A stretch of 64,000 nt of DNA from Aquimarina algicola (GCF_006443095.1 NZ_VFWZ01000002.1:1364001-1428000), one strand, 5' to 3'. Positions 37,117-45,310 are shown, counted from the stretch's first letter. Numbers and translations are program-made. Notes: generated by a model from the sequence alone, not told the origin.

Positions 37117-38124
37117 TTAATTATTATCTCTTACAAATAACCACGCTTTTGGATTTTGATTTTTTTTGATATCCTGTAATGCTGTCAAAGCTTGTAATCT
37201 ATTTTGGTAGCTCTCATAAACTACCTGATGTAGTCCATATTTATTTACGCCGATAAGCTGGGCATTAAACCCTAATGATTTTAGCTGTTGAACTTTTTTG
37301 CGTGCATTTGCTGATACTCTAAACGCTCCTGCTATAATATAAAAGGTTCTTGAACTAGCCTCATTCTCAATATTTGTAGCTAATGACTCTTCTGCATTGT
37401 TTTCTTTATTGATCGTGAGATTTATTGCAGGAAGTGGATTTGATATTTCAAATGTAGCTTCTTGTATTCTATTTTCGATTTCTACATTAGCTTTTTTCCA
37501 CTCTTTATTATTATGACTTATCGTGTTATTACTCACTTGTTTTAAGCCTAGAAAGCCACCGATTCCAAAAACAACTGCGGCTACAGCAGCGTATTTTAAA
37601 TATGGGCGTTCATTTCTCCTCTCCGGAGTAAAATGTATTGGTGTTGTTTCTTCAATAGTTTCTACTTCTTCTCTGTAAACTTCTCTATCAACTTTTACTT
37701 CACGATGTATCGCAGGAGTAGCAAAAGAATGTAGACCAAAAGCTTCTGTAAGGTAGTTTACCTCTATAGAAGGTTCAAATTGCAGGGTGTCTTCTACAGA
37801 AGTAAAAAAAACTCCTATTTTGTTTAATTCAACACGATTACCTTTAGCTAATTTTTCACGTAATGATAAAACGTAACGCTGTAGTTTTGCAACAGCATCT
37901 GTATATGATATATTTTCTACAGAAGAAACATAGTTAGCCAACAACCCATCATTATTTTGTAGTTGACTATTGAATGAAATTAGTTTTTGTGGAGGAAAAA
38001 ATGCATTAGTATTTTCTTGTATGGTAGCGGGTTGACGTTTAGTTAAAAACGCACCAAATCCCGGTAAGATCACACATTCATATCTATATAATAATTCACT
38101 AATATATTTGTCAATTGTATTCAT
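37117..38124 (-). CDS. HU-CCDC81-like and SPOR domain membrane protein
   Basis: The N-terminal 130 residues match the bacterial HU-CCDC81 pair (ISELLYRYECVILPGFGAFL and RVELNKIGVFF). A single membrane helix follows at about residues 176-192 (YAAVAAVVFGIGGFLGL), and the C-terminal 80 residues form a SPOR domain (FYIIAGAFRVSANARKKVQQ through AFLFVRD-like end), which binds glycan strands lacking stem peptides at division sites. The HU-like half would be cytoplasmic and the SPOR half periplasmic, so it could join nucleoid or cytosolic partners to septal peptidoglycan. The 335-residue length is normal. Confidence 0.88.
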   Translation of the reverse strand: MNTIDKYISELLYRYECVILPGFGAFLTKRQPATIQENTNAFFPPQKLISFNSQLQNNDGLLANYVSSVENISYTDAVAKLQRYVLSLREKLAKGNRVELNKIGVFFTSVEDTLQFEPSIEVNYLTEAFGLHSFATPAIHREVKVDREVYREEVETIEETTPIHFTPERRNERPYLKYAAVAAVVFGIGGFLGLKQVSNNTISHNNKEWKKANVEIENRIQEATFEISNPLPAINLTINKENNAEESLATNIENEASSRTFYIIAGAFRVSANARKKVQQLKSLGFNAQLIGVNKYGLHQVVYESYQNRLQALTALQDIKKNQNPKAWLFVRDNN

Positions 38125-38256
38125 TAACCCCTTTCAAAAACTGTTATTCTGTAATCATTGATTGTAAACTCAAAGGTAAAAAAAAATGAAAATCGATGAC
38201 AGATTTGGTGTCAAACTTATCAACAGTTATCTTTTTTTTGTTTCTTGCGTGTCGTA

Positions 38257-39375
38257 ATGACAAACAGATCAATGAACAACAAAAAACTTCTATCGCTATT
38301 AGCACTCAAAAAAGTAAGTAACCTTGGGGATAGTTCAATAAAAAAATTGATAAAAACAGTAGGCTCTGCAGAAGGGGTTTTAGAAGAAAAAACAAAAAAT
38401 CTCATTAAAATTGATGGGATCGGGACTACAAGAGTTAGAGATATTCATAACCCTGATCATTACAAAGCAGCAGAAAACGAACTTGCATTTATTGAAAAAA
38501 ATAAAATAGGGTGTTTGTTATATGATGAGCAAGATTATCCTGATAGATTAAAACATTGTATAGATGGTCCTGTAGTCTTATTCAGTAGAGGGAATATTGA
38601 TTTAAAACATAAAAAGATACTAAGTATTGTTGGCACACGGCAGGTTACTAGCTATGGTACAAAATTCTGCGAAGCATTGATCGAAGAGATTGCACCATTA
38701 CAACCTGTTATCATTTCTGGTTTTGCCTATGGTGTAGATATTACGGCACAACGTGCCGCTGCAAAACATAATTTGCAGACTGTGGGCTGTCTTGCACATG
38801 GCCTTAATCAAATATACCCCAAAAGTCATAAGAAATATGTGTCGCAAATAGAGGAAAATGGAGGTTTTTTTACAGATTTTTGGAGTACAGACACCTTTGA
38901 CCGTAAAAATTTCTTAGGCCGCAATAGAATTATTGCCGGCCTTAGCGAGGCTACAGTAGTCATCGAAAGCGCAGAAAAAGGAGGCTCTCTTGTTACCGCA
39001 GAGATTGCTAATTCATATCATAGAGATGTATTTGCAGTACCCGGTAGAACCAATGATCCTTTGAGCAAAGGATGTAATATGCTTATCAAAACACAGAGAG
39101 CCCACATGCTTACCAGTGCAGCAGATCTTGTATACATGCTCAATTGGCAATTAGAAGAAACAAAAACACATACAGTACAAAAAAAGTTGTTTGTAGACTT
39201 AAATGAAGAAGAAAAGAAGGTTTACAATTTTTTGTCTGTAAACGGAAAGGAGTTATTAGATGTGATAGCACTGCAATGCCAGATACCAACGTACAAAACA
39301 GCTTCTGTTTTATTGAATATGGAGCTGAAAGGGGCTATAAAACCTCTACCGGGTAAATTGTTTGAAGCAATATAA
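38257..39375 (+). CDS. dprA: DNA-processing protein DprA
   Basis: DprA protects incoming single-stranded DNA and loads RecA during natural transformation. The Rossmann-like core shows LSIVGTRQVTSYG, VIISGFAYGVDITAQRAA, GGFFTDFWS, RNRIIAGLSEATVVIES and EKGGSLVTAEIA, with the winged-helix-like DprA C terminus. The ATG at 38257 is used; TTG 38245 and ATG 38272 are alternatives. The protein has about 372 residues. It diverges from the SPOR-domain gene and is followed by accessory genes. Confidence 0.95.
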   Translation: MTNRSMNNKKLLSLLALKKVSNLGDSSIKKLIKTVGSAEGVLEEKTKNLIKIDGIGTTRVRDIHNPDHYKAAENELAFIEKNKIGCLLYDEQDYPDRLKHCIDGPVVLFSRGNIDLKHKKILSIVGTRQVTSYGTKFCEALIEEIAPLQPVIISGFAYGVDITAQRAAAKHNLQTVGCLAHGLNQIYPKSHKKYVSQIEENGGFFTDFWSTDTFDRKNFLGRNRIIAGLSEATVVIESAEKGGSLVTAEIANSYHRDVFAVPGRTNDPLSKGCNMLIKTQRAHMLTSAADLVYMLNWQLEETKTHTVQKKLFVDLNEEEKKVYNFLSVNGKELLDVIALQCQIPTYKTASVLLNMELKGAIKPLPGKLFEAI

Positions 39376-39475
39376 TTTTTTGTAGATCCTTTTGTATGCG
39401 CTTTATTAAAAAATCAATACTTTTAGTATAGCTACTAACCGTATACAAAAGATTGTACGTGATTATAATTCGAAT

Positions 39476-40072
39476 ATGAAAAAGAAGTTTTCAGAGGTCT
39501 TGAATGATACAATTGATTATTTCCTTTTAGGTGATATTGAACTGTTGAGAGATTTTAAAATAGAAAATAACTTATCTAATGATTTAGCAACAGAATTTAC
39601 AACAAATGAAAGTGGAGACGATGTTGTAAAAAACGGGATAATGATTCCTATGTCTAAAATAGTGAATCAGCCTTATACAATACTATTTACTACTTCCGAA
39701 AATGAATCAGAATTTGAAGAGAAGGAAAATAGTTTGTCTTTTAAAAAAAATGGATATATCCTAAAAGTCGAAAACCGCAAAATATTTTTGTTTACCTGGT
39801 GGATTTTAAATGACTTTAGTGATGAAAAAGTTGAAGAACTATCGAGAAATCCTCACAAATGGAATAGACCTTTTATTGAAATTGATAATGGTTGGTACGA
39901 TGTTGATATTTTGGGAGGGTTTACGAAACAAAAAGTAAAATTTAAAGATAAAGAAGGAAATATTGTAAAAGAAGATTCTTTTGAACCAACTTTTGAATTT
40001 AAATTAACTTTAAGAGACAAAAAAAATGATTTTAAGGCCAAAATGAATGAATCATTTGAATTGTTAAGATAG
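39476..40072 (+). CDS. Hypothetical soluble protein
   Basis: The 198-residue product has no signal peptide or membrane segment. It is acidic, with the aromatic central part KIFLFTWWILNDFSDEKVEE and the conserved-looking WYDVDILGGF near residue 145. I do not recognise it. The compact size, Trp-rich middle and position at the edge of a variable region resemble immunity-type proteins, but no toxin is adjacent, so this is only a suggestion. It precedes the RNase Z-like gene by 88 bp on the same strand. Confidence 0.6.
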   Translation: MKKKFSEVLNDTIDYFLLGDIELLRDFKIENNLSNDLATEFTTNESGDDVVKNGIMIPMSKIVNQPYTILFTTSENESEFEEKENSLSFKKNGYILKVENRKIFLFTWWILNDFSDEKVEELSRNPHKWNRPFIEIDNGWYDVDILGGFTKQKVKFKDKEGNIVKEDSFEPTFEFKLTLRDKKNDFKAKMNESFELLR

Positions 40073-40160
40073 TGAGTAGAAAAATCAAAAAACAAAATAA
40101 CATTTTGCTTTATAAAAACACATTATATCAAATGTTATAACTACACCAATAGAGACAAAA

Positions 40161-41039
40161 GTGAAATATAAGATTACAGCATATTCAACGGCTTTGTTTT
40201 CAACATGGATTAATATAGAAGAATTAAACCTATTAATTGATGCTGGAGATGGGCTTACCTCAGGTTTACTTCAGAAATCTCGAAAAATTAAAAATGTATT
40301 TATTACTCACCCTGATAGAGATCATTTAAATGGTTTGCCTCAGTTTGTTCAATTAAACTCAAGGGATGGGTTTCCAAAAATTTACTATCCAAAAGATTCT
40401 GGATCATTCCCTGCCATGAATAATTTTCTCAAAAAATTTGATCCACATGTATCTTCTAGTTCTTGGATAGGCATTGAAGATAAATCAAGGATAGAAATAA
40501 AGAAAAATATTGAAATCGAAGCTATTCGTAATGAACATATAAAATCCCCTATTGGTATCCATAAAAGTCTAAGTTATAAAGTATTTGAAATAAAAAATAA
40601 ATTAAAACCTGAATTTAATTCTAAATCGAGTAACGAAATAAAAGAAGTTGTTAGAAAAAAGGGAAAAGATTTTATAACTGAAAGAATAGAGTCGAATATC
40701 TTATCATTTTCTGGAGATACTCCGGTTGATGACTATTCAAAATGGAATGGCTCAGAAATACTTATTCATGAATCTACATTTCTAAAAAACGAAGGTGACT
40801 CTCAAATAGAATCAAAAGGAAATAAGCATAGTAGGGTTGACGAAGTTTTACAAATGGTCAAAGAGATCAAAATTGGAACTCTAATTCTTAATCATTTTTC
40901 AAGTCGATATTCTAAAGAAGAAATCGATAGTAATGTTCTCAAATTATTGAAAGAATATAAAATTCAAGTCCCTGTTTTTTTGATTTATCCGGGAGAACTA
41001 AAAAGAGATATTTTGAGAACCAAACCAATAAATGAATAA
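40161..41039 (+). CDS. MBL-fold hydrolase, RNase Z-like, with altered metal motif
   Basis: This 292-residue cytoplasmic protein has the metallo-beta-lactamase fold of the RNase Z/ElaC group: LLIDAGDG (25-31), THPDRDHLNG (49-58), SFSGDTPVDDYSKW with Asp186, HESTF at 203-207, KHSR at 222-225 and LNHFSSRY at 243-250. In the first motif the second His of HxHxDH is Asp52. RNase Z trims tRNA 3' ends, but this is an accessory-type gene and another substrate is likely. GTG at 40161 is the start because it immediately precedes the conserved beta strand. Confidence 0.82.
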   Translation: MKYKITAYSTALFSTWINIEELNLLIDAGDGLTSGLLQKSRKIKNVFITHPDRDHLNGLPQFVQLNSRDGFPKIYYPKDSGSFPAMNNFLKKFDPHVSSSSWIGIEDKSRIEIKKNIEIEAIRNEHIKSPIGIHKSLSYKVFEIKNKLKPEFNSKSSNEIKEVVRKKGKDFITERIESNILSFSGDTPVDDYSKWNGSEILIHESTFLKNEGDSQIESKGNKHSRVDEVLQMVKEIKIGTLILNHFSSRYSKEEIDSNVLKLLKEYKIQVPVFLIYPGELKRDILRTKPINE

Positions 41040-41204
41040 AAAACGATAAAAGAAAAAGACTTGTAAATCATTCATAATAAAGTACCTATAGTTAATTACT
41101 ATTTCTTACTAAACCAGAGACAGATATTTCTTATAAAGTTGTGCTTAACAGAAAAATTAGTATTTTGTACAATCACTAACCATTGTGTTGCATTAAAAAA
41201 TAAG

Positions 41205-41771
41205 ATGATTAGATTTATTTATTACACTATTTTATTCTTGTCAATTAATTCTTGTGCTAATAGCCAAAAAACAGAAACTTTAGAAATAATTATCTATAAT
41301 AAATTTGTTGACCCACAAAAAGAGTTTGATGTCTTAATAGAAGATTTTATGGCAACACGTTTAGTGGATAGTTTAAAAATTCTTGGAAGACCGATTAAAA
41401 CTCCTTCTATTAAATTTGAAATCGATACATTACGTGCAACTCAATTAGGAATTTCACTTAACCTAGCGGAAGAGAACTTGAAAAACATATATCAATTAAA
41501 AAATACTGATGAAATATTAAATCAGAGTATAGTTAATGAGTCAGGTCAAAAAATCCCAATAAGTTTGTTTTGCAAAATTTACATGAAGTGGGAATATTAT
41601 AAACCCAAAATTTTTATACCAAACCCCGAAATTTATAATTATAAAGATCGTTCTGTTGTAAAAATAGAATTTTACTTAAAAAATAATAACAAAAAGAGAC
41701 TAATTGAATTTATAAATAGCTATATCCATAGTGGTCAAATAAATAAATGGGAAATTGAAATTATAAACTAA
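41205..41771 (+). CDS. Lipoprotein resembling the docking subdomain of RND efflux pumps
   Basis: ATG 41205 gives a lipoprotein signal (YYTILFLSINSCANS, Cys17); a longer frame from 41139 lacks one. The 188-residue protein has PSIKFEIDTLRATQLGISL (67-85) followed by NLKNIYQLKN and GQKIPISLFCKIYMKWEYYK (114-133). This order matches the RND transporter periplasmic pattern in which a vDxxkAxxLGvs helix is followed by GxxvPlsxfa and a WEYxxP-like strand. The match is by eye and moderate. Most of an RND pump is absent, so it would be a free-standing membrane-anchored domain. No pump genes are nearby. Confidence 0.55.
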   Translation: MIRFIYYTILFLSINSCANSQKTETLEIIIYNKFVDPQKEFDVLIEDFMATRLVDSLKILGRPIKTPSIKFEIDTLRATQLGISLNLAEENLKNIYQLKNTDEILNQSIVNESGQKIPISLFCKIYMKWEYYKPKIFIPNPEIYNYKDRSVVKIEFYLKNNNKKRLIEFINSYIHSGQINKWEIEIIN

Positions 41772-41942
41772 AATAAACGAACATACGATAAAGTATCTCT
41801 ACAAATTATGACCATTGATCTGTAAATTGAACCTATTTTACAATCATGGTTAGTGTTTTTTATCATATCTTTTTTTGATCAATCTGAGTATCAATCTCTT
41901 TCTCGAGTACAGCAGGACGTAGAAGAATTATAACATATAAAT

Positions 41943-41971
41943 TTTACTCGATAATCGAGATTTAAATACTC
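41943..41971. repeat. Copy 1 of a dispersed 29-bp palindromic repeat
   Basis: The 29 bases at 41943-41971 are identical to 48114-48142. They contain the palindrome CTCGATAATCGAG (6-bp arms around one A) followed by TTTAAATACTC. The sequence after it (GGAGGTTTGCCC) remains partly similar to the other copy. It lies in the gap before the DinB gene. Confidence 0.8.
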
Positions 41972-42015
41972 GGAGGTTTGCCCAGAGGTATTTCACTAAA
42001 AAATATAACTATTTC

Positions 42016-42537
42016 ATGAAAAATCAAGAAATCAAAAAGAACCCAGAGTTTTTAGAATATGTTTTTAAGCTAAATGAGGGTGTCGAACTCAAAGAAGCCC
42101 TAGAATTGAGTTTGAAAAAAATCGATGACATCGATATCGCTCAATTAAATAGAATTGGTTTAAGAACTTATGAAAAAGATAAATGGACAATTCATAAAAT
42201 AATACAGCATCTTATTGATTGGGAAAGAATTTGGTGTTTTAGAGCAATAATTTTTGCTCGGGGAGAAGGTACCATCCCCGATGCACACGACCAGGAAATA
42301 ATGGGGCAAAACTCTAATGCAGATGAGCTTTCGATCGAGCAGTTGGTACACGAACTTAGAATTGTACGCCAATCCACGATAATGATGTTTCAATCTTTTG
42401 ATAAGAAAATACTCGAAACAAATTGTGTGTTTTTTGAGTATGAGATGCCTTTGTACACTATTGGATTAACAGTAGTAGCGCATCAAATACATCATTTTAA
42501 TATCATAAAAGAAAGATACTTGCCTTTGGACGAGTAA
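42016..42537 (+). CDS. DinB-superfamily protein
   Basis: This 173-residue helical protein has the three metal-binding histidines of the DinB/YfiT fold: His65 in KIIQHLIDWE and the pair His156 and His160 in VVAHQIHHFN. Members are cytoplasmic four-helix bundles, some of which are thiol transferases or damage-induced proteins of unknown activity. The ATG at 42016 follows a repeat-containing spacer. No partner gene is evident, and the specific reaction cannot be inferred. Confidence 0.85.
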   Translation: MKNQEIKKNPEFLEYVFKLNEGVELKEALELSLKKIDDIDIAQLNRIGLRTYEKDKWTIHKIIQHLIDWERIWCFRAIIFARGEGTIPDAHDQEIMGQNSNADELSIEQLVHELRIVRQSTIMMFQSFDKKILETNCVFFEYEMPLYTIGLTVVAHQIHHFNIIKERYLPLDE

Positions 42538-42694
42538 AGTTTGATCTAACCCGTTGTACATTTTGTGATTTTAATTTTCCAAATGTACAACGGATTAGTC
42601 GTATTAATGTAATGGTTGATACGTGATATAACAAATATCTCGATGCAGTTGCTTAATTCTTTTTTTTGGATAGAAACCTCAAAAAAAGCGATGT

Positions 42695-42916
42695 TTATTC
42701 TTCTTTTTTCAAAGTAATCTCGCCACAAACATATTCTAAAAGCTCGCAAGGGCTTACATCTATGGCCAAAGCGATACTATACAACTCATCAGCTCTAAGT
42801 TTTGTTGAGGTGTTATTTGAAAGTTCGCTAAGTCGATTTTTGCTAATTCCTGTTTTTCTAGAAACACTAGCTTTATTTATAGATTTCTTATTTAAAAATT
42901 CACCTAATTTAGTCAT
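42695..42916 (-). CDS. Small XRE-type helix-turn-helix protein
   Basis: The 73-residue protein has one HTH_3-like domain over about residues 3-65: LGEFLNKKSINKASVSRKTG, ISKNRLSELSNNTSTKLRAD and ELYSIALAIDVSPCELLEYV. It is probably a cytoplasmic DNA-binding regulator. It is divergent from a 64-residue gene, with a 118-bp AT-rich space between them. The C-terminal GEITLKKEE is charged. Confidence 0.85.
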   Translation of the reverse strand: MTKLGEFLNKKSINKASVSRKTGISKNRLSELSNNTSTKLRADELYSIALAIDVSPCELLEYVCGEITLKKEE

Positions 42917-42983
42917 ACAATCATATTAATCTGTACATAAATATAAAAAAAGAGTATATAAAAACTGTTTTTCAGTATTTTAT

Positions 42984-43014
42984 TTTGAAATAATACTTAT
43001 TTTCGGTATAATTG
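42984..43014 (+). promoter_or_regulatory. Promoter upstream of the 64-residue gene
   Basis: TTTG at 42984-42987 and TATAATTG at 43007-43014 are separated by 19 bp, the Bacteroidota -33/-7 spacing; the -7 box differs from TAnnTTTG by one base. The gene starts 20 bp downstream. Confidence 0.5.
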
Positions 43015-43034
43015 TGTAGATAAATAACATATTT

Positions 43035-43229
43035 ATGGATAATAAAGACTGCCAAGTGTTAATTAAATTTTCAGACATTCAAGAAGTACAAGCATTCAAA
43101 AACAGTATCATGGGCGTATTGAGTAAAGTTGAAATAGATCGATGTGACAAAGTGTTGATCAATGATCTAAAATCGGTATACAAATTATTAGATCAATTGT
43201 CTACACATCAAACCATTGCAGTGCCTTGA
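43035..43229 (+). CDS. Small hypothetical protein
   Basis: A 64-residue soluble protein, mostly helical, with VLIKFSDIQEVQAFKNSIMG at the N terminus and DLKSVYKLLDQLS near the end. It has no recognisable domain. It has a plausible promoter of its own and lies between two small HTH genes, which suggests a link to regulation, but the sequence does not show its role. The ATG at 43035 is the only start that fits. Confidence 0.6.
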   Translation: MDNKDCQVLIKFSDIQEVQAFKNSIMGVLSKVEIDRCDKVLINDLKSVYKLLDQLSTHQTIAVP

Positions 43230-43269
43230 GTGATTAGGTCATTTTTATAAGAGTTTTTAGTTTTTTTTA

Positions 43270-43318
43270 TTTGAATTGTATAAAAATCTTTTAAATTTGT
43301 CAAAACTTGACAAGTCAA
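43270..43318 (+). promoter_or_regulatory. Promoter and overlapping operator of the HTH gene
   Basis: TTTG (43270-43273) and TAAATTTG (43292-43299) form a -33/-7 pair with an 18-bp spacer. Immediately after, TTGTCAA (43297-43303) and TTGACAA (43307-43313) form an inverted repeat, and TTGACAAGTCAA (43307-43318) is a second palindrome ending at the ATG. Repression by the encoded HTH protein itself is a reasonable inference. Confidence 0.6.
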
Positions 43319-43627
43319 ATGAAAGAAACTTTTGGGCAGTATATAAGGATATTAAGAACCCAAAAAGGGTATACACTTACTCAACTTGCAGCAAAATTAG
43401 ATCTAGATGCAGCAAATTTGAGTAAGATCGAAAATGGAAAAAGAGGATTTGATCAAAAAAAACTTACAAAACTATCAGAGATCTTTGAGTTGGATATCGA
43501 AGAAGTAAAAGACGAATATGTAAGTGACAAGATAGCGCAACATATATACGAGTTAGGATGTTCTGCAGAGCTACTCAAAGTAGCAGAAGAGAAGGCAGAG
43601 TATCGTAGAACTCAAAAAAATGAATAA
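43319..43627 (+). CDS. XRE-family transcriptional regulator
   Basis: The ATG at 43319 gives 102 residues starting KETFGQYIRILRTQKG; a TTG at 43307 would lie inside the palindromic operator. The HTH_3 domain spans about residues 3-60: YTLTQLAAKLDLDAANLSKI with the recognition helix, ENGKRGFDQKKLTKL and SEIFELDIEEV. The helical, charged tail (KIAQHIYELGCSAELLKVAEEKA) may mediate dimerisation. The dense half-sites over its promoter and start codon point to autoregulation. This small-regulator layout is common in mobile and restriction-modification loci, but no such genes are next to it. Confidence 0.88.
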   Translation: MKETFGQYIRILRTQKGYTLTQLAAKLDLDAANLSKIENGKRGFDQKKLTKLSEIFELDIEEVKDEYVSDKIAQHIYELGCSAELLKVAEEKAEYRRTQKNE

Positions 43628-44030
43628 AAAGGCATTTTATACCCATCAAAGGACCCAAAAATAAGATTGCACTCCTACCCAACAATCTCATTGATTAACC
43701 TTTGTTGTTATAAGATGTAAATTATTATTGATAAATATGTAGCTTGATTATTATCAAGTAACTAAAGAAAGACTTTCTCTATGTTTAGAGAATATTTACC
43801 CGCTTCATAAAAGAAGGTAACCTTGGTATAGTAATTTACTGTATTTGAGCAAAGGTCGGGCACTACGCTAAATTTTATCAAAATTATTAGTCTGTACAAT
43901 CATTCAGATGCAATGTATTGTAGTTTATAAACTTATACATGTTTATGACTGTGATAATGAGTCTTTGTAAAAGAGCTTATCATCATTGCGTGGGATTGAT
44001 TAGTAAATAAAATATAAAATTATAAGACGT
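43628..44030. other. Intergenic region with two small perfect inverted repeats
   Basis: About 400 bp without a supportable gene. CTTGAT/ATCAAG (43743-43758, loop TATT) and TTCTCTA/TAGAGAA (43775-43792, loop TGTT) are perfect small hairpins 16 bp apart. No T-run follows either. A small RNA or binding sites are possible; nothing else is visible. Confidence 0.4.
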
Positions 44031-44387
44031 ATGAATATAAATCTAGAAGCTCAGAACTTTCCTAATTTTAAATTATCAACCCAAGAAGACCTAATCTTGT
44101 TTTTGATTAGAAATGAATTATTGAGTACGAGATTTGTAAACCAATTGAATACCATTGGTTTTGACACCTCATTTTTTAATGTAGAATTGAGTATTGTAAT
44201 TCTATCATTACTTGGTTTTAAAGCAAGAACCGATGCCTTATTAGAGTGGTATTATACGACGTTAGATATTTACGCTTCAAAAATTAATTTAGATAATCAT
44301 GATGAAATAAATGCAATTACATTTGATTTCTATATCAAATTAAAAGTAAAACAAGAAGCCGAAGAACAAAAGAATAGCTGTAATTAG
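44031..44387 (+). CDS. Hypothetical helical protein
   Basis: This 118-residue soluble protein has FKLSTQEDLILFLIRNELLS and VELSIVILSLLGFKARTDAL as its main helices and a charged, Gln/Lys-rich tail. No signal peptide, no metal motif and no recognised family. The base composition is as AT-rich as its surroundings. It stands 103 bp before another orphan gene on the same strand. Confidence 0.55.
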   Translation: MNINLEAQNFPNFKLSTQEDLILFLIRNELLSTRFVNQLNTIGFDTSFFNVELSIVILSLLGFKARTDALLEWYYTTLDIYASKINLDNHDEINAITFDFYIKLKVKQEAEEQKNSCN

Positions 44388-44490
44388 AAAAATGCAAAGT
44401 AATGTGTGAATACATAAAAACGAGTATTTTTATGATATATATGTACTGGTATGTATATAGTTGTTAAGAATCTTAAACTAAGTATCTAAA

Positions 44491-45246
44491 ATGGGAGCTT
44501 GGAATACATTACATTTATTCGACATTAATAAATTTTATAATGATGCAGTACCTCTTTTCTTAGGAGAAAAGGGATCTATAAGGGATGACTATTTAGACTT
44601 TTTAAAATCATATGTATTTGGAGGTATTGAACACTTATCTAATACTGAATTACAAAACAGAATCAATAAATCAATTGTTTCACTTAAAGAAATAGCGAAT
44701 CAATTTGATTCTGATTTTAAAAAACATAAGGAATATGATTTTATCAAGTCAGAGAAAGAGAAACAAAATTATTTAGACAAACACCCTGAATATTATGAGT
44801 TTGGGGCTTTTTTTGAATATTATATTTTTAAATATTGTGCAGATTTTTTTCCTCATATTGTGTGTAGTAAATATGGTTTATTGAGTATTTTAGATCCAAA
44901 ACGTAATTCAATTGGCTACGAAATTTTACGAAACCTTGAGAATTATGATAATTTTTTCTGCCCTGATGGAGATGGAATAGTTGGTTGGATTTCTATTGAA
45001 GACACTGAGATATTATTGAACTGTAAAGAAGATTTCTTTTCTAAAGATGATTGCGATGATGATGATTATAGTTATCTCGAAAGCTTCATGAAACTAGTAG
45101 AGATTGCAACCAACAATAAATTAGGGCTAATAAGAGGTCAAGATATGAGAGAATGGACTTTGGAAAGATTACCGCAGTTTAAATTATTGCCAAAAAATAA
45201 TTGGAATTATTCTGAATTTGAAGAAGTGATTAGATTTAAAAGATAA
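44491..45246 (+). CDS. Hypothetical soluble protein
   Basis: The 251-residue product opens with MGAWNTLHLFDINKFYNDAV and has aromatic patches FGAFFEYYIFKYCADFFPHI and an acidic run DDCDDDDYSYLE at about 193-204. No signal peptide or membrane segment is present. I do not recognise the family; the opening GAWxTLHxFD feels like a conserved domain start, but its function is unknown to me. It ends 64 bp from the convergent TonB receptor gene. Confidence 0.6.
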   Translation: MGAWNTLHLFDINKFYNDAVPLFLGEKGSIRDDYLDFLKSYVFGGIEHLSNTELQNRINKSIVSLKEIANQFDSDFKKHKEYDFIKSEKEKQNYLDKHPEYYEFGAFFEYYIFKYCADFFPHIVCSKYGLLSILDPKRNSIGYEILRNLENYDNFFCPDGDGIVGWISIEDTEILLNCKEDFFSKDDCDDDDYSYLESFMKLVEIATNNKLGLIRGQDMREWTLERLPQFKLLPKNNWNYSEFEEVIRFKR

Positions 45247-45310
45247 AAAATAAAGACATCTTTGATAATTAAACAAGCTCTATCATTTAGCTTTTTCAGA
45301 TTAACAAACC

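Noticed and set aside
41139..41204. Upstream extension of the RND-like lipoprotein
   Set aside because: The extra 22 residues hide the lipobox and look non-coding; ATG 41205 gives a normal lipoprotein signal.
42546..42749. 67-codon minus-strand frame downstream of the small HTH gene
   Set aside because: It overlaps the HTH gene's 3' end and its translation has no domain or start signal.
39476..45246. Anti-phage defence island
   Set aside because: The region looks variable and has HTH genes, but no nuclease, helicase, methylase or known defence domain is visible.
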